A stretch of 64,000 nucleotides of DNA, from assembly GCF_019578655.1 (NCBI RefSeq), contig NC_063258.1, positions 10,048,802 to 10,112,801 of the forward strand, read 5' to 3'. Made by a program: the position numbers and the translations under genes. The notes beneath the pieces are model-generated. The model searched no databases, was not told the DNA's origin, and saw nothing but the letters and a program-made list of their open reading frames with translations. How positions within the stretch are numbered: the stretch's first letter is position 1; every line of letters starts with the position of its first letter. Origin of the DNA: Ricinus communis. Lineage: Eukaryota; Streptophyta; Magnoliopsida; Malpighiales; Euphorbiaceae. Below, one piece after another: positions 21,049 to 32,476 of this stretch.

Positions 21049-23155
21049 TGTAACACCTCATCTCATGTAGCCCAAGATGGATATTTAAAACAAAATGCTT
21101 TCTAAAATCTTTTTAGTTTAGTTGAATTATTTCATGCTTAGATATGTATATGTAACAATGTATTTCAAAATCATAATTATGAAAAGTAGATAATTTTTTA
21201 ATATGATGTTTCATTACAATGAATATAACTAGAATGCTTTTATTAAAATTATTAAATAAGTTAATATATAAATTTTGCCTTTAAACATTAACTTTATAAC
21301 ATAATTTTTTTACATGTACATAACCACCATGATATGAAACAAGGATGAACATTTAGATACAAGTTACAATAAGTATGTATATGACTCCTTAGACGAGAAA
21401 TTTTGCCAACCTTACTCTTGCCTTTAATCATACTTACTAGCTCAACCATCCACTATCAAGCCTTGCTTCCCCGAATAAAATTTATGAAAAGAGTAGAATG
21501 AGTATAAAAATACTCAGTGAGTAGATATACAAGCGTAAAACAATTAGATAACTCAGAAGCAAAAGAGAACCATATAATTATACAAAATATATAACGTTGT
21601 GAATCAAATTCTCGAGGCAATTAATCTTTGTTAAGGAAGAAAACACCACCGCAGTAAACCGCTCTAATACTTATACAAAATAGCAATAATAATTATCAAC
21701 ATCATATACTTTAAATGGTATAAAAGTTTCATGGATTCCGACCATCCTCACAACTATTATCACCAATCAGCCCATCATGCAAAATCCCATTCTAGTACAC
21801 TTGATGGCTAATCCTTCCTCTATATTAGCATGGTCCGACCCTTTTCCTTTTACCGGCCTGTAATCAAGTGCTCCATTCTCTAATGCGCATTAACAACCAT
21901 AAAGAAATCACATGTGTATATATCAATCTCAGCACATTTCAAACACATCACTGTGAGGAGGCATTTCTTGAAAATAAAGTACACTTTCAGTCAAAGGCAT
22001 TGGATGAATGCTCTTTTTAACATTAAAATAAAACTATATTAGACTGCCCCATAATTGTGTAAATAAGTAATATGCAATCGATAAAATTAAGGCTATCAAT
22101 ATTTGTGCTCATCAAGAAAAAGCCAACATCTTTAATTAACATTATATATTAATTAATTACGCGAACTAAAAGTTGAAATATTCTTGTTGTTGAATTGCAA
22201 AATCATCACATGTAAAATCCAACACAAACAACCTACTTTTGTTAATTATACTTCAAATTTGTAAAACCAATTGAATATGTTTTGAAATAAGTACCAATCT
22301 GAAATTTAATAAGCTTAAAATAACAACTTTAAATTTCTTTTTTTCTAAGTTCAATTTTCAGCTTTTAAATTAAAGAAATCAACTTTGCAAGGGCTTGATA
22401 TTTACTCACCGAAAGTGGCCATTAGTCATACCCAACAAGCTCCACAAAACATCTACCTTGTACTTGCATCTTCCTTGCCTTTTTCAACACCTAATTCATA
22501 AATTTCACTTAGAATTCAACAACATAATAAGCCTTTATATTAAACACACTTAAATACTAAAGTTTCCTATACATCAAGCCACGCATAATTTGGAGTTTTC
22601 TACCTCAAGATATGAAATAAATAGTGAGGCTGAAAAATCAGAAAAATCCAACCCAAGAATACAACTCACCAATCCTAACTCAAATCAATAAAAACTCTTA
22701 TAATACTTACTAAATAAAGCCTTTCTAAATGAAGATTATGGCCAACAAAGTGCTTAAACCTTGAAATTCCTCTTGGAAAAATATTAGACCAGATTGTTTA
22801 ATGAAGAAACTCTCTCAATTCCTTTCTTTTCTTTTCTTAAGTTAAGTGTGTGTCTGAACATATATGCATATGGAGACTTAGTAGTAGAGAGTAGATAATT
22901 CTAGACATAGTATGAAATAGGATTTAGTTGTAAAATATCCCGTTAGGTCCTTAATGAATTGTTCATATTACTTATATCAATCCTCTAGCTTTATTTTTTC
23001 ATCCTAATTCAATCCACCATCTTTCTTTCATTTCAATTAAGTCCCACTATTATTTATTATTAAACACACTTAAGTACTACCTTAATTCAATTAAGATACT
23101 ATATGAAAATGCAATGCTAAAAGGATGAATACATACTTAGAGTACGGGTGTGACA
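21049..23155. mobile_element. Solo-LTR-like insertion in R1 (array I)
   Basis: 2107 bp starting TGTAACACCTCATC and ending GGGTGTGACA, so the ends are TG...CA with an imperfect inverted repeat (TGTAACACC against TGTCACACC). It carries no coding sequence and no tandem partner, as expected for a solo LTR of a long-LTR gypsy element. The flanks TAGA(T) and TAAAT are a weak target duplication. A paralogue lies at 39939-42390 at the same site in R1. Confidence 0.65.
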
Positions 23156-24027
23156 ATAAATAATCAAGCAGGATGAGATGTAAATCCACACATGTAAGGG
23201 ACAAGTCTAATATAAATGAGAATGCAAGCTTTTTTATGTTTGGGACGCATATAATGAAGTAATTTAGGTCAGAGTGTTTTTAGATAGTCCAAGTAGAATT
23301 TACCCTTTCTTTTGTAAGCTGGCTCATAAAATTTAGGACTACGAGAGTTGCTGCTCAGTCAATTCCTCTATCGTTCTTAATTTGACTCTAGTTTATTTAT
23401 CTTTCTTTCTTTATTTATTAATATTTAGCTTCTAGTTTCTTCTTCTTATGGAATGAGGACTTTCGCTTTATAAAAATCGCATGCAACCGAATACTTAAGG
23501 CCAACAAGCATATTATTTTAGTTTTCTACCATTCGGGAAATCAAGTTATTGGTTCTTTCAAGAACTTTGTGGACTTATCAATACTCGCGCTAGCGAGCAT
23601 AGACTTATCATTTACGTCCTTCCTTTTTCTTGTGTTCTTTGTCTGCCTTTGTGTTTAGAACAACTAGATTTGATCCTTACGCTTAGCCTTACCGAATCTA
23701 AAATCTTGGCTATATTCTCATTTTGTTTGTTTCTTTTGTGTCTTTCTTCCTAATTTCTGTCTAGTATGATGGTTTGGTTTTATATAGGGAGCATAAATAC
23801 GAGTGTTGAGTGAAAGCACATGAAAAGCAGCAATCATAGGCACCAATCCAATGCTTCGATGAATGCAGAGAAATAATATTAGTTGATCATGTATTGATAT
23901 CAGTCTCTAAATGACCACGAAAAAATCTTTAGTGAAAAGAGGGAACAATGAGAATCAAGGCACACCCAAATATTCTGATTCAGGATTTGTAGCATTGAGA
24001 TCTTCATCCTTCCTTGTTCCTCTAAGG
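23156..24027 (+). repeat. R1 unit 3 right part and unit 4 (truncated), array I
   Basis: From 23156 unit 3 resumes with ATGATCAAGCAGGATGAG-type sequence. Unit 4 starts at about 23767 (anchor GGAGCATAAA at 23788) and runs only to the CCTTGTTCCTCTAAGG phrase at 24027, where an inverted segment is joined. Confidence 0.75.
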
Positions 24028-24949
24028 AAAGAAATGAGAACATAGCTAGGATTTCAGATCCGATTCTCTTCCATAGCTACACATAAGGATTAAAATGAAT
24101 TGATTTAAACTCATGGATAGAGAAAGAACACAAAAGAAAGGAAGGATGTCAGCAATAAGACTAAGTTCTCTAGTATAAGTCTTCATAAGTCCGCAAAGAT
24201 CTTGAAAGAACCCATAACTTATTTCTCTGCAAGGTAGAAAACTAAAATAATATGCTCACTAGCCTCAAATATTCGGGGATGCATGCGGTCTTCAGAGTGC
24301 AAAAGCCCTCATTCCATAAGAAGAAGAAATTAGAAGCTAAATATGAATTAATAAATAAAGAGAGATAAATAAACTAAAGTTAAAACAAGAACTAAAGAGG
24401 AATTGACTAGCCAATAACTCATGTAGTCTCAAATTTTATAAGCCGGCCTTAATAAAACAAGTGGAAATTCTTATGGGCCTACCTAATAACATTCCGACCA
24501 AAATTACATCATTATATGCATCCCAAACATCAAAATATGCGATTCCCACTTTGATTAACCGGAAAGAATATAATTTCTCCATCACGTGTTTGTATTTGCA
24601 TTTCGTTTTGTTTGATCATCAAGTCACGGTCCAATACCACGAATGAAGCTTGTCAATTATGTTCCCATGATTTTTTAACGAAATTCGACCGGCTGCATCT
24701 AATAACACTTGACCCAATTCTCTTTATTATATGCCTCTTAAACATCAAATCGCATGCATTCATGCTTGTATTAATTAAAAGTAGCATGATTTCTCCTTTA
24801 CGTGCATATATTTGCATTTTGTGCTTGAACATCAAGTCACACCTCAATGCCACCGATCAAGCTTGTCAATTGTGCTTTCATGATTCCATAATGAAAACAA
24901 GGGAAATTTGTAATGGGCATACCAAATAACACTTCGGCCCCAAATTTAT
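24028..24949 (-). repeat. R1 inverted segments, array I
   Basis: Reverse-complement R1 in two or three successive overlapping fragments (24028-24680, about 24690-24895, about 24895-24949). Each ends with the CTTGTCAATT(A/G)TG and TCATGATT phrase. The array therefore contains a head-to-head junction at 24027/24028. Confidence 0.7.
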
Positions 24950-26035
24950 TGCTCACGTCCTTTCTTTCCTTTGTATTCTTTGTCTACCCTTGTGTTTAAA
25001 TCTATTCAATTTGATCCTTAAGCTTAACCATAAGGAAAAGAACAAAAAACTTGTTATTTTATTTAGGGAGCATAAACATGAGTGTTGAGTGAAAGCACAC
25101 AGAAGTGGCAATCATAGGCATTGATCCAAGGCTTGGACAAATGCGAAGAAAGAAAATTAATTGATCGAGTATCGATATCATTCTTATAATGTTCTCAGAT
25201 AAATCTTTTGAAGAAAAGAGGGAATGTTGAGGATCGAGTCTCGCCCCAAATAATCTAATTCGTGGATTGGCACCATTGGGATCTCCATCATTCCTTATTC
25301 CTCTAGGCATGAAAAGGAACAATTCTTTAATATTTGGGAGGCATATAATTAAGTAATTTAGTTTGGAGTTATTAGGTAGGCCCACATGAATTTTTCCTTC
25401 GTTGTCGATTCATAAAATTTGGTATCTTTATCATTCCTTGTTCCTCAAGGCATGTGGGTTCCTTATGACACAAGGATTGCCGTAAGGACTGGTTAACAAC
25501 TCTTATAGTCCTAAATTTGATTATCAAGTAGGACAAGATGTAAATCCATGCCGTAAGAAGTCATATTGTTTTCAATAAATCCAAGTGTAATATGTTTAGA
25601 ATGTGAGAGTTTTGATGTTCGGAACGCATAAAATGAAGTAATTTGGATCAGAGTGTTATTAGGTAGGCACACGTGAATTTTCCTCCTGTGTATGTTAAGT
25701 CGGCTCATAAAATTTGGAACTACAAGAGTTGTTGACCACCAACTTCTTTCTCATTCTTGATTTGACTTCACTTTATTCATCTTTCTTTATTTATTTATTG
25801 ATATTTAGATTCTAGTTTCTTCTTCTTATGGAATAAGGACTTTCACACTATAAAAAGAACACGCAATCGAATACTTAAGGCTACCGAGCATATTATTTCA
25901 ATTTTCTACCTTATGGAAATCAAGTGTTGGGTTCTTTCAAGAGCTTTATGGACTTATCAACACTTGTGCTCATGAGCATACACTTATCGCTTCATGTTCT
26001 TCCTTTCTTTTGTGTTTTGTTAATTGTGTATTGAT
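24950..26035 (+). repeat. R1 forward segment, rearranged variant, array I
   Basis: Forward R1 with anchor GGAGCATAAA near 25067. A jump near 25400 joins a CATAAAATTTGG phrase to a second CATTCCTTGTTCCTC phrase, giving a partial internal duplication. The same jump occurs at 47355-47470 in array II. It ends near 26035, where a chromovirus 3' end begins. Confidence 0.7.
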
Positions 26036-26960
26036 ATTATTGATATGAAACCTTCATGAATAAGCTTGAGAACCCCTTTTGAAATGCGGACCCCAACACA
26101 TTAATATGAAAACCCCAAGAACTAATTCGGTTCAACCTCTAAGAAAGGTTAGTAAACAGATTACTTGTTCCTAAATCATAATTTGGAAAACTTGAATGTT
26201 TAATTCATTAGTAAACAGAATTTAGAAAACTTATTCCTAAATCACAATTTGGAAACACTCCACAAGAAGATGATCAATCCACTTGAATGTTTCTTAATCA
26301 TGCATTCTACAGAAGAACACAAAGACAAAGCAAACAGCTTTAAGGTTTAATAACCAATTATCATTCAATTTTTAACTTCAACTTCAACTTTTTAATTCAT
26401 TGCATCAAAATTCATACTAGCCTTATATAGGCCTTAGAAAACCCTAAATCTTGACTAATAAGAATTTACATCTAATATAAGATAAAGATAACCTTCCTAA
26501 ATAAAAGAGATAACTTAAACAAAGTCCTAATTAGGTTAAAATACATGTGTGGCCACCCAAAATAAGCCATAAAACCCTAGTTTATATAGGTCACATCGAT
26601 GGGCCTCAAAACATAAGCTAAGTTAGGCCCAAAGTCTTAATATGCTCCAATTCAGCTTTTTTGTCTTTTTAAGCCCAATTTGATTCATTCAAGCCTGATA
26701 ATTAAATTAGATTAATAAGCCTAGAACTTAAATCCAATTCTTCAAGCCTTGATGTGTCCTTAGCCCAAATGTCTTGGATAAGCTCATTGACTTACAATTT
26801 GAATCGAACTAAGACTCCTAGTTAAATTAGGATTCCTTGTTGAATTAAGATTCCTTTTGTTGCTTGAACTCCTAATATCATTATGACTCCTTCCAGGATT
26901 AGGATTCCTAGTTGAGCCAGGACTCTTTATCTGATTAGGGTTCCTTGAGCTAGTAGGAAT
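26036..26960 (-). mobile_element. Chromovirus 3' end and LTR fragment (C5)
   Basis: In the minus sense, 26960-26760 repeats GGAATCCTAAT- and ACTAGGAGTC-type phrases also seen near 36050 at the end of C4. It then reads ATTTGGGCTAAGGACACATC and an untranslated region shared with 36180-36420. 26540-26260 recurs at 46566-46810. No protein-coding frame survives. Confidence 0.65.
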
Positions 26961-27225
26961 CCACTTTGAGTGATTTAGAGTGAATCTGGTGAGGAGTTGG
27001 TTCTAAATAATTTTGTTGAGATAGTATTTTGTGAATCAATAGCATCTTGGTTGTGATACTTGAATTGATTGCTTCGTTTCTTTCCGCTTGACTTACACTT
27101 GTTAAGGATATGTGCAAGAGCTTTCTAGTTTGTCCGTATTTAAGTGTTGTCTCTTAGTGGTTTATTTTCCTTATTTTACTTTTGATTGCTTCGAGGACAA
27201 GCAATGAGCTAAGTGTAGGGTTATT
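26961..27225 (+). other. 3' UTR and polypurine-like tract of an LTR2 element
   Basis: Non-coding T-rich sequence ending with GAGGACAAGCAATGAGCTAA and GTGTAGGG (27193-27220), directly before the LTR2 start. This is the polypurine-like tract position of Athila-type elements. The internal part of the element is missing. Confidence 0.6.
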
Positions 27226-28075
27226 TGATGTGCGAAATACACACATCTAAATGGGGTTTTAAGATCGATTTTATGGATATTTAGATATGAATCGGTACCA
27301 ACACTCACCCTATGCGATGTTTGTGTGCATTAGGTCCAATAAAAGTCAAAGAATGAAAAGGAAAGAATTGGAGCATAATTGGACATCAAAGCCGCCAAAC
27401 GAGCTAAGTACGAGCATAAGGAGTTTGACAGGCCGTGTTGGTCTCAACATCGGCCGTGTTCTTAGCACTCACAAACACGCTGTGTTACTAATGACGGGAC
27501 CCAACACGGACGTGTTGGTCATCAAAGAAGAAGTAGATCTTATGGAGCACGTCCACGTAGAGTAACACGGCCAGAACACCAACAGTAGTCCTAAACACGG
27601 CCAGGACACTACCGTGTTCGAAGCATATGGGGTATTAATTAAAAGAATGAAGAGAGGAAAAAAGGAAGGCAGCTAGGGTTAGAACGTCCAAAACTCATCT
27701 TTTCCCTGTCTAAGGGTTTTCCGAGTTGAAACTAAGAGGAAAGGAGACTTGGATCAAGGTTTCACTTGGATTCTCTTCGAACTTCAAAGATTGACGAGGA
27801 TTGTCGATTGGTTTCAATCCGAGTAAGAGGGACAAGAATCGATCCAAAATTGGGCACGAGGAATTGGAGCTCGCTCACTCTCATCCAAGGGTGTATTCGG
27901 GTTCCTCTACCTTTACTCATTTTTTTGTAATTGAATTCTTATTGGTTGTGATTATGAACATGATTAGCTAAGCTTATTAACCCATCGGGGTTCTTTATCT
28001 AGGGATTTTTGTACTTCAATTTTGAATTGAATGTATCGATTGTCAATATTGGTTTGCAATGGAAGTATTTATTGA

Positions 28076-28077
<2 letters not shown>
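27226..28077 (+). repeat. LTR2 (second Athila-type family), 3' truncated
   Basis: Starts TGATGTGCGAAATACACACA and matches 50265 onward and 63143 onward. 27424-27620 carries repeated ACACGG/CCGTGT palindromes, followed by an AT-rich stretch and a GA-rich leader (27640-27670). It is cut at about 28077 by the AT microsatellite, so the last third or so of the LTR is missing. Confidence 0.75.

Positions 28078-28143
<66 letters not shown>
28078..28143. repeat. AT dinucleotide microsatellite
   Basis: About 31 uninterrupted AT/TA copies sit exactly at the junction between LTR2 and the reversed Athila protease fragment. Confidence 0.98.
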
Positions 28144-28152
<9 letters not shown>

Positions 28153-28800
28153 TAACAGACCGCCAATATCAACTAAATGGTCACAGACCACGGGTCTCAC
28201 TAGCCAGCAAACAAGCAAGTTGTTCCAACACATCCTCGTTGGACAACTCCTACTCATCCTCAGCCTGTAATGCCACCTGCAAAGGATCATCAAGTAATAT
28301 CTTTTGTAATTGAGAGCCCACATTATCATCCAAAACATCCACAGAGTATATAGTATCATCATGGTCAAGTAAATGTCTCATAGAAGTGCTAAGGTCAAAG
28401 GTAATAGTCTCATTATCTACTCTAAACTGTAACTTCTCATCACACACATTATAACAGCCCTAGATGTTGCAAGGAAAGGTCTACCTAGGATTAAAGGGAT
28501 GCTACTCTCACCCTCCATATCCATAACAATAAAATTAACAGGAAAATGTAAACTTGTCTACCTTAACAAATACATCCTCAACTATTCCCTTAAGAAATTT
28601 CACAGTCCTATCTGCTAACTGTACGCTCATCCTAGTAGGTTTTGGCTCACTTAAACCTAACTTTTCAAAAAAACTAGTAGGCATTAAGTTGATGCTAGAT
28701 CCTAAACCAACTAAAGCATCACTAATATGCAAATCATCAATAATACAGGGAACAGTTGAAACTCCTTGGATCACGCCACTTCATCGGCAAACTTTGTTTT
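28144..28800 (-). pseudogene. Athila protease, reversed copy 1
   Basis: The N-terminal open piece (28774-28535) has VPCIIDDLHISDALVGLGSSINL followed by MPTSFFEKL; the catalytic Asp-Leu-Gly reads Gly-Leu-Gly here, so the active site is lost. The C-terminal piece (28447-28250) has [20 protein letters not shown] and YSVDVLDDNVGS. It retains CAG at two codons where copy A at 9150 and 9162 has TAG. Confidence 0.85.
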
Positions 28801-30240
28801 GAAGAATGGCCGAGCACTCCTCATTTGAAGTGTCACTAATCCCAAGTCCTCCAAACTTTCTTTTGTTGCTTAGAATCTCTTTTAGAATCTCGCATACTTG
28901 GACATTTGCAATATAGCCTCAACAAAAGGTAGGTTAATCCTCAACTGCTTAAATAAATCCAAAAACTTACTAAATTATTGATCAACCTTTTTCTGCTTTC
29001 ACCCAGCAGGATATGGAATTGGCGACTGGTATTCTCTTACAGGACTCTTCTTCTTGTCCTTGGTTCATGCAGGCTCTATCACCTTATGCTCTGGCTCCTT
29101 CCTGGCTAGCTCATCCTGCACAACAACATCATCATCAACCATAGGTAAAGAGCTAGCTAACTGCTTACCTAATTTCAGGCTCACAGCCTTGACATGCTCC
29201 CTCGTGTTTGACTCTATGGTGCTGAGGAGCGCCCTCATTGCCTCTCACCAAAGATCTTAGAAATCTAGCCTATCTGATTTGCCAAATTCTGTATGGAGGC
29301 CTGTTGATTTCTAAGAACTGTGTCCATCTACTGAAACCTGTTCTTTGAAGTAGAAATAAACTTCATCATCAACTCCTCTAAATTAAGCTTCTTCTCCTAG
29401 TTTTGAGGTATTTGAGGAGAATAGTCTGCTATCACACACGGTGCAATCAACAAATCCCGGTGGACCCTGGATATTATTATTTCGCCACCCGAAGTTGGGA
29501 TGGTTTCTCCACCCTGGGTTGTATGTGTTGCTGTATGGGTTATTTTGCTGCCTGATCGCGTTTCCCATATAATCAACATGTTTATACTCAGTATAAGAAG
29601 AATATGAAGAAGAAGCAAACATACTTCCCACAGTACAGTTTGCACTGTAGTGCCGGCCACCACAAAACTTGCAGTCAAGCTGTGTTGCTTGGACTAGCAT
29701 CTGGAGCTAGTCGATCTTCTATGCTAAAAGCTCCACCTGAGCTGCCAAGGCTGATGTAGAATCTCCCTGATTCCCCACTCCTTGCCGTCCTGGCCTACTC
29801 TTAGAAGACTGCAACTGATATGTATTCATGGCCATCTCTTCAATTAAATTCTAGGCCTACTCTGGTGCCTTACTGTTGATGGCCCCACCTGCAACCGTAT
29901 CTACCATCTGCCTCATGGCTGAGTTCAAGCCAATGTAAAAAGTCTGCACTTGTATCCATAATGGCAAACTGTAGTGTGGGCAACATCTCAGCAGGTCCTT
30001 GTACCTCTCCCATGTATCATACATGCTCTCATCATCAAACTGCGTAAAAGAAGAAATATCATTACGCATCTTTCCAAGCTTAGCAGGAGGAAAGTACTTA
30101 TAAAGAAATTTCTCAGCCAAAGAACTCCAGGTGGTGATAGTGTTAGCTGGTATCGACTGTAGCCATCTCTTCGCTCTATCCCTCAAGAAAAATGGGAACA
30201 ACCTAAGCTGAATGGCAACATCGGTAGTCCTATTAGGATC
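28801..30240 (-). pseudogene. Athila gag, reversed copy 1
   Basis: The capsid region is open at 30201-29857: MFPFFLRDRAKRWLQSIPAN, TTWSSLAEKFLYKYFPPAK, DDESMYDTWERYKDLLR, VDTVAGGAINSK. After four CAG-to-TAG-type stops (29857, 29851, 29719, 29707), a 105-codon piece (29700-29383) carries a zinc knuckle CKFCGGRHYSANC and an Asn/Trp-rich repeat (NPYSNTYNPGWRNHPNFGWR). The rest to 28801 leads into protease and has further stops. Confidence 0.85.
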
Positions 30241-30293
30241 TTCACAAATCGGTAGTCCTATTCCAAGCTGAATGGCAACATCGGTAGTCCTAT

Positions 30294-30475
30294 TCTTTTA
30301 TATTATTAATTGCAAAAAGAATACAAGAAAGGAAACTCAAACAATCTTAATAATTCAGTACAAAGCCAACATAGTAAGGAACCCTAATAGGTTCAACTAA
30401 TCTAGCTATACATATTCATGTCTAAAGCAAATAGGAATTCAATTACAATGAAAGAATAAAGAAATCGAAACATAT
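30294..30475 (-). repeat. LTR1 piece inside the tandem duplication
   Basis: Reverse complement of about 6120-6300 of LTR1 (CAATTACAATGAAAGAATAA, then the TCTAGCTATACAT and CCAACATAGTAAGGAACCC phrases), joined at the left to gag by a repeated TCGGTAGTCCTATT. Confidence 0.85.
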
Positions 30476-31138
30476 CTTTTGTAATTGAGAGCCCACATTA
30501 TCATCCAAAACATCCACAGAGTATACAGTATCATCATGGTCAAGTAAATGTCTCATAGAAGTGCTAAGGTCAAAGGTAATAGTCTCATTATCTACTCTAA
30601 ACTCAGAACTTCTCATCACACACATTATAACAAAATTTCTAGATGTTGCAAGGAAAGGTCTACCTAGGATTAAAGGGATGCTACTCTCACCCTCCATATC
30701 CATAACAATAAAATTAACAGGAAAATGTAAACTTGTCTACCTTAACAAATACATCCTCAACTATTCCCTTAAGAAATTTCATACCCTATCCGCTAACTCA
30801 GACGCTCTCATCCTAGTAGGTTTTGGCTCACTTAAACCTAACTTTTCAAAAAAACTAGTAGGCATTAAGTTGATGCTAGATCCTAAACCAACTAAAGCAT
30901 CACTAATATGCAAATCATCAATAATACAGGGAACAGTGAAACTCCTTGGATCACGCCACTTTACTGGCAGCTTGTTTTGAAGAATTGCTGAGCACTCCTC
31001 ATTTAGTGTCACTAATCCCAAGTCCTCCAGCTTTCTTTTGTTGCTTAGAATCTCTTTTAGGAATCTCGCACAGTTGGACATTTGCAATATAGCCTCAACA
31101 AAAGGTAGGTTAATCCTCAACTGCTTAAATAAATCCAA
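30476..31138 (-). pseudogene. Athila protease, reversed copy 2
   Basis: Second tandem copy. The open piece 31138-30779 begins MDLFKQLRINLPFVEAILQM and runs into VPCIIDDLHISDALVGLGSS; as in copy 1 the catalytic Asp-Leu-Gly reads Gly-Leu-Gly. The second piece (30703-30480) has MDMEGESSIPLILGRPFLAT. Small insertions and base changes against copy 1 shift the frame at several CAG/CTG positions. Confidence 0.85.
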
Positions 31139-32430
31139 AAACTTACTAAATTATTGATCAACCTTTTTCTGCTTTCACCCAGCAGGATATGGAATTGGCG
31201 ACTGGTATTCTCTTACAGGACTCTTCTTCTTGTCCTTGGTTCATGCAGGCTCTATCACCTTATGCTCCGGCTCCTTCCCCGGCTAGCTCATCCCGCACAA
31301 CAACATCATCATCAACCATAGGTAAAGAGCTAGCTAACGCTTACCTAATTTCGTGCTCACAGCCTTGACATGCTCCCCTCGTGTTTGACTCTCTATGGTG
31401 TCGAGGAGCGTCCCCTGTCGCTTTCTCACCAAAGATCTTAGAAATCTAGCCTATCCGATTTGCCAAATTCATGATGGAGGTCTGTTGATTTCTAAGAACT
31501 GTGTCCATCTATCGAAACTCGTTTCAAGTAGAAATAAACTTCATCATCAACTCCTCTAAATTAAGCTTCTTCTCCTAGTTTTGAGGTATTTGAAGGAGAA
31601 TAGTCTCGCTATTGGGTCACTGTGCAACCGCCGAAATCCCCGTGGACCCTGGATATTATTATTTCGCCACCCGGTTGGGATGGTTTCTCCACCCTGGGTT
31701 GTATGTGTTGCTGTATGGGTTATTTTGCTGCCTGATCGCGTTTCCCATATAATCAACATGTTTATACTCGTGATAAGAAGAATATGAAGAAGAAGCAAAC
31801 ATACTTCCCACAAGATACTTTGCATCAGAAAGGCTTACCACCACAAAACTTGCAACAAGTCATGTTGCTTGGACTAGCATCTGGAGCTAGTCGATCTTCT
31901 ATGCTAAAAGCTCCACCTGAGCTGCCAAGGCTGATGTAGAATCTCCCTGATTCCCCACTCCTTGCCGTCCTGGCCTACTCTTAGAAGATCGCAATCGATA
32001 TGTATTCATGGCCATCTCTTCAATTAAATTCTAGGCCTACTCTGGTGCCTTACTGTTGATGGCCCCACCTGCAACCGTATCTACCATCTGCCTCATGGCT
32101 GAGTTCAAGCCAATGTAAAAAGTCTGCACTTGTATCCATAATGGCAAACTGTAGTGTGGGCAACATCTCAAAGAGGTCCTTGTACCTCTCCCATGTATCA
32201 TACATGCTCTCATCATCAAATCACAGTAAAAGAAGAAATATCATTACGCATCTTTCCAAGCTTAGCAGGAGGAAAGTACTTATAAAGAAATTTCTCGACC
32301 AAAGAACTCCGTGTGGTGATAGTGTTACCGGTATCGACCGTAGCCATCTCTTCGCTCTATCCCTCAAGAAAAATGGGAACAACCTAAGCTGAATGGCAAC
32401 ATCGGTAGTCCTATTAGGATCTTCACAAAT
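31139..32430 (-). pseudogene. Athila gag, reversed copy 2
   Basis: Second copy of the capsid and zinc-knuckle region of gag. The capsid is recognisable at 32380-32037 (LLRCCPHYSLPLWIQVQTFY is intact) but frameshifted elsewhere. The knuckle near 31830 is scrambled: copy 1 reads CKFCGG with the following His and Cys, whereas here bases differ over about 40 nucleotides. The same TAG stops as copy 1 are present at 32034-32041 and 31887-31901. Confidence 0.8.
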
Positions 32431-32476
32431 CGGTAGTCCTATTCCAAGCTGAATGGCAACATCGGTAGTCCTATTC

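Noticed and set aside
21049..23155. A DNA transposon with terminal inverted repeats
   Set aside because: The ends TGTAACACC and GGTGTGACA fit LTR termini better. No transposase is seen, and the short flanking duplication is of LTR type.
28069..28368. Minus-strand frame ending in alternating Ile-Tyr
   Set aside because: It is a translation of the AT microsatellite and of the wrong frame of protease.
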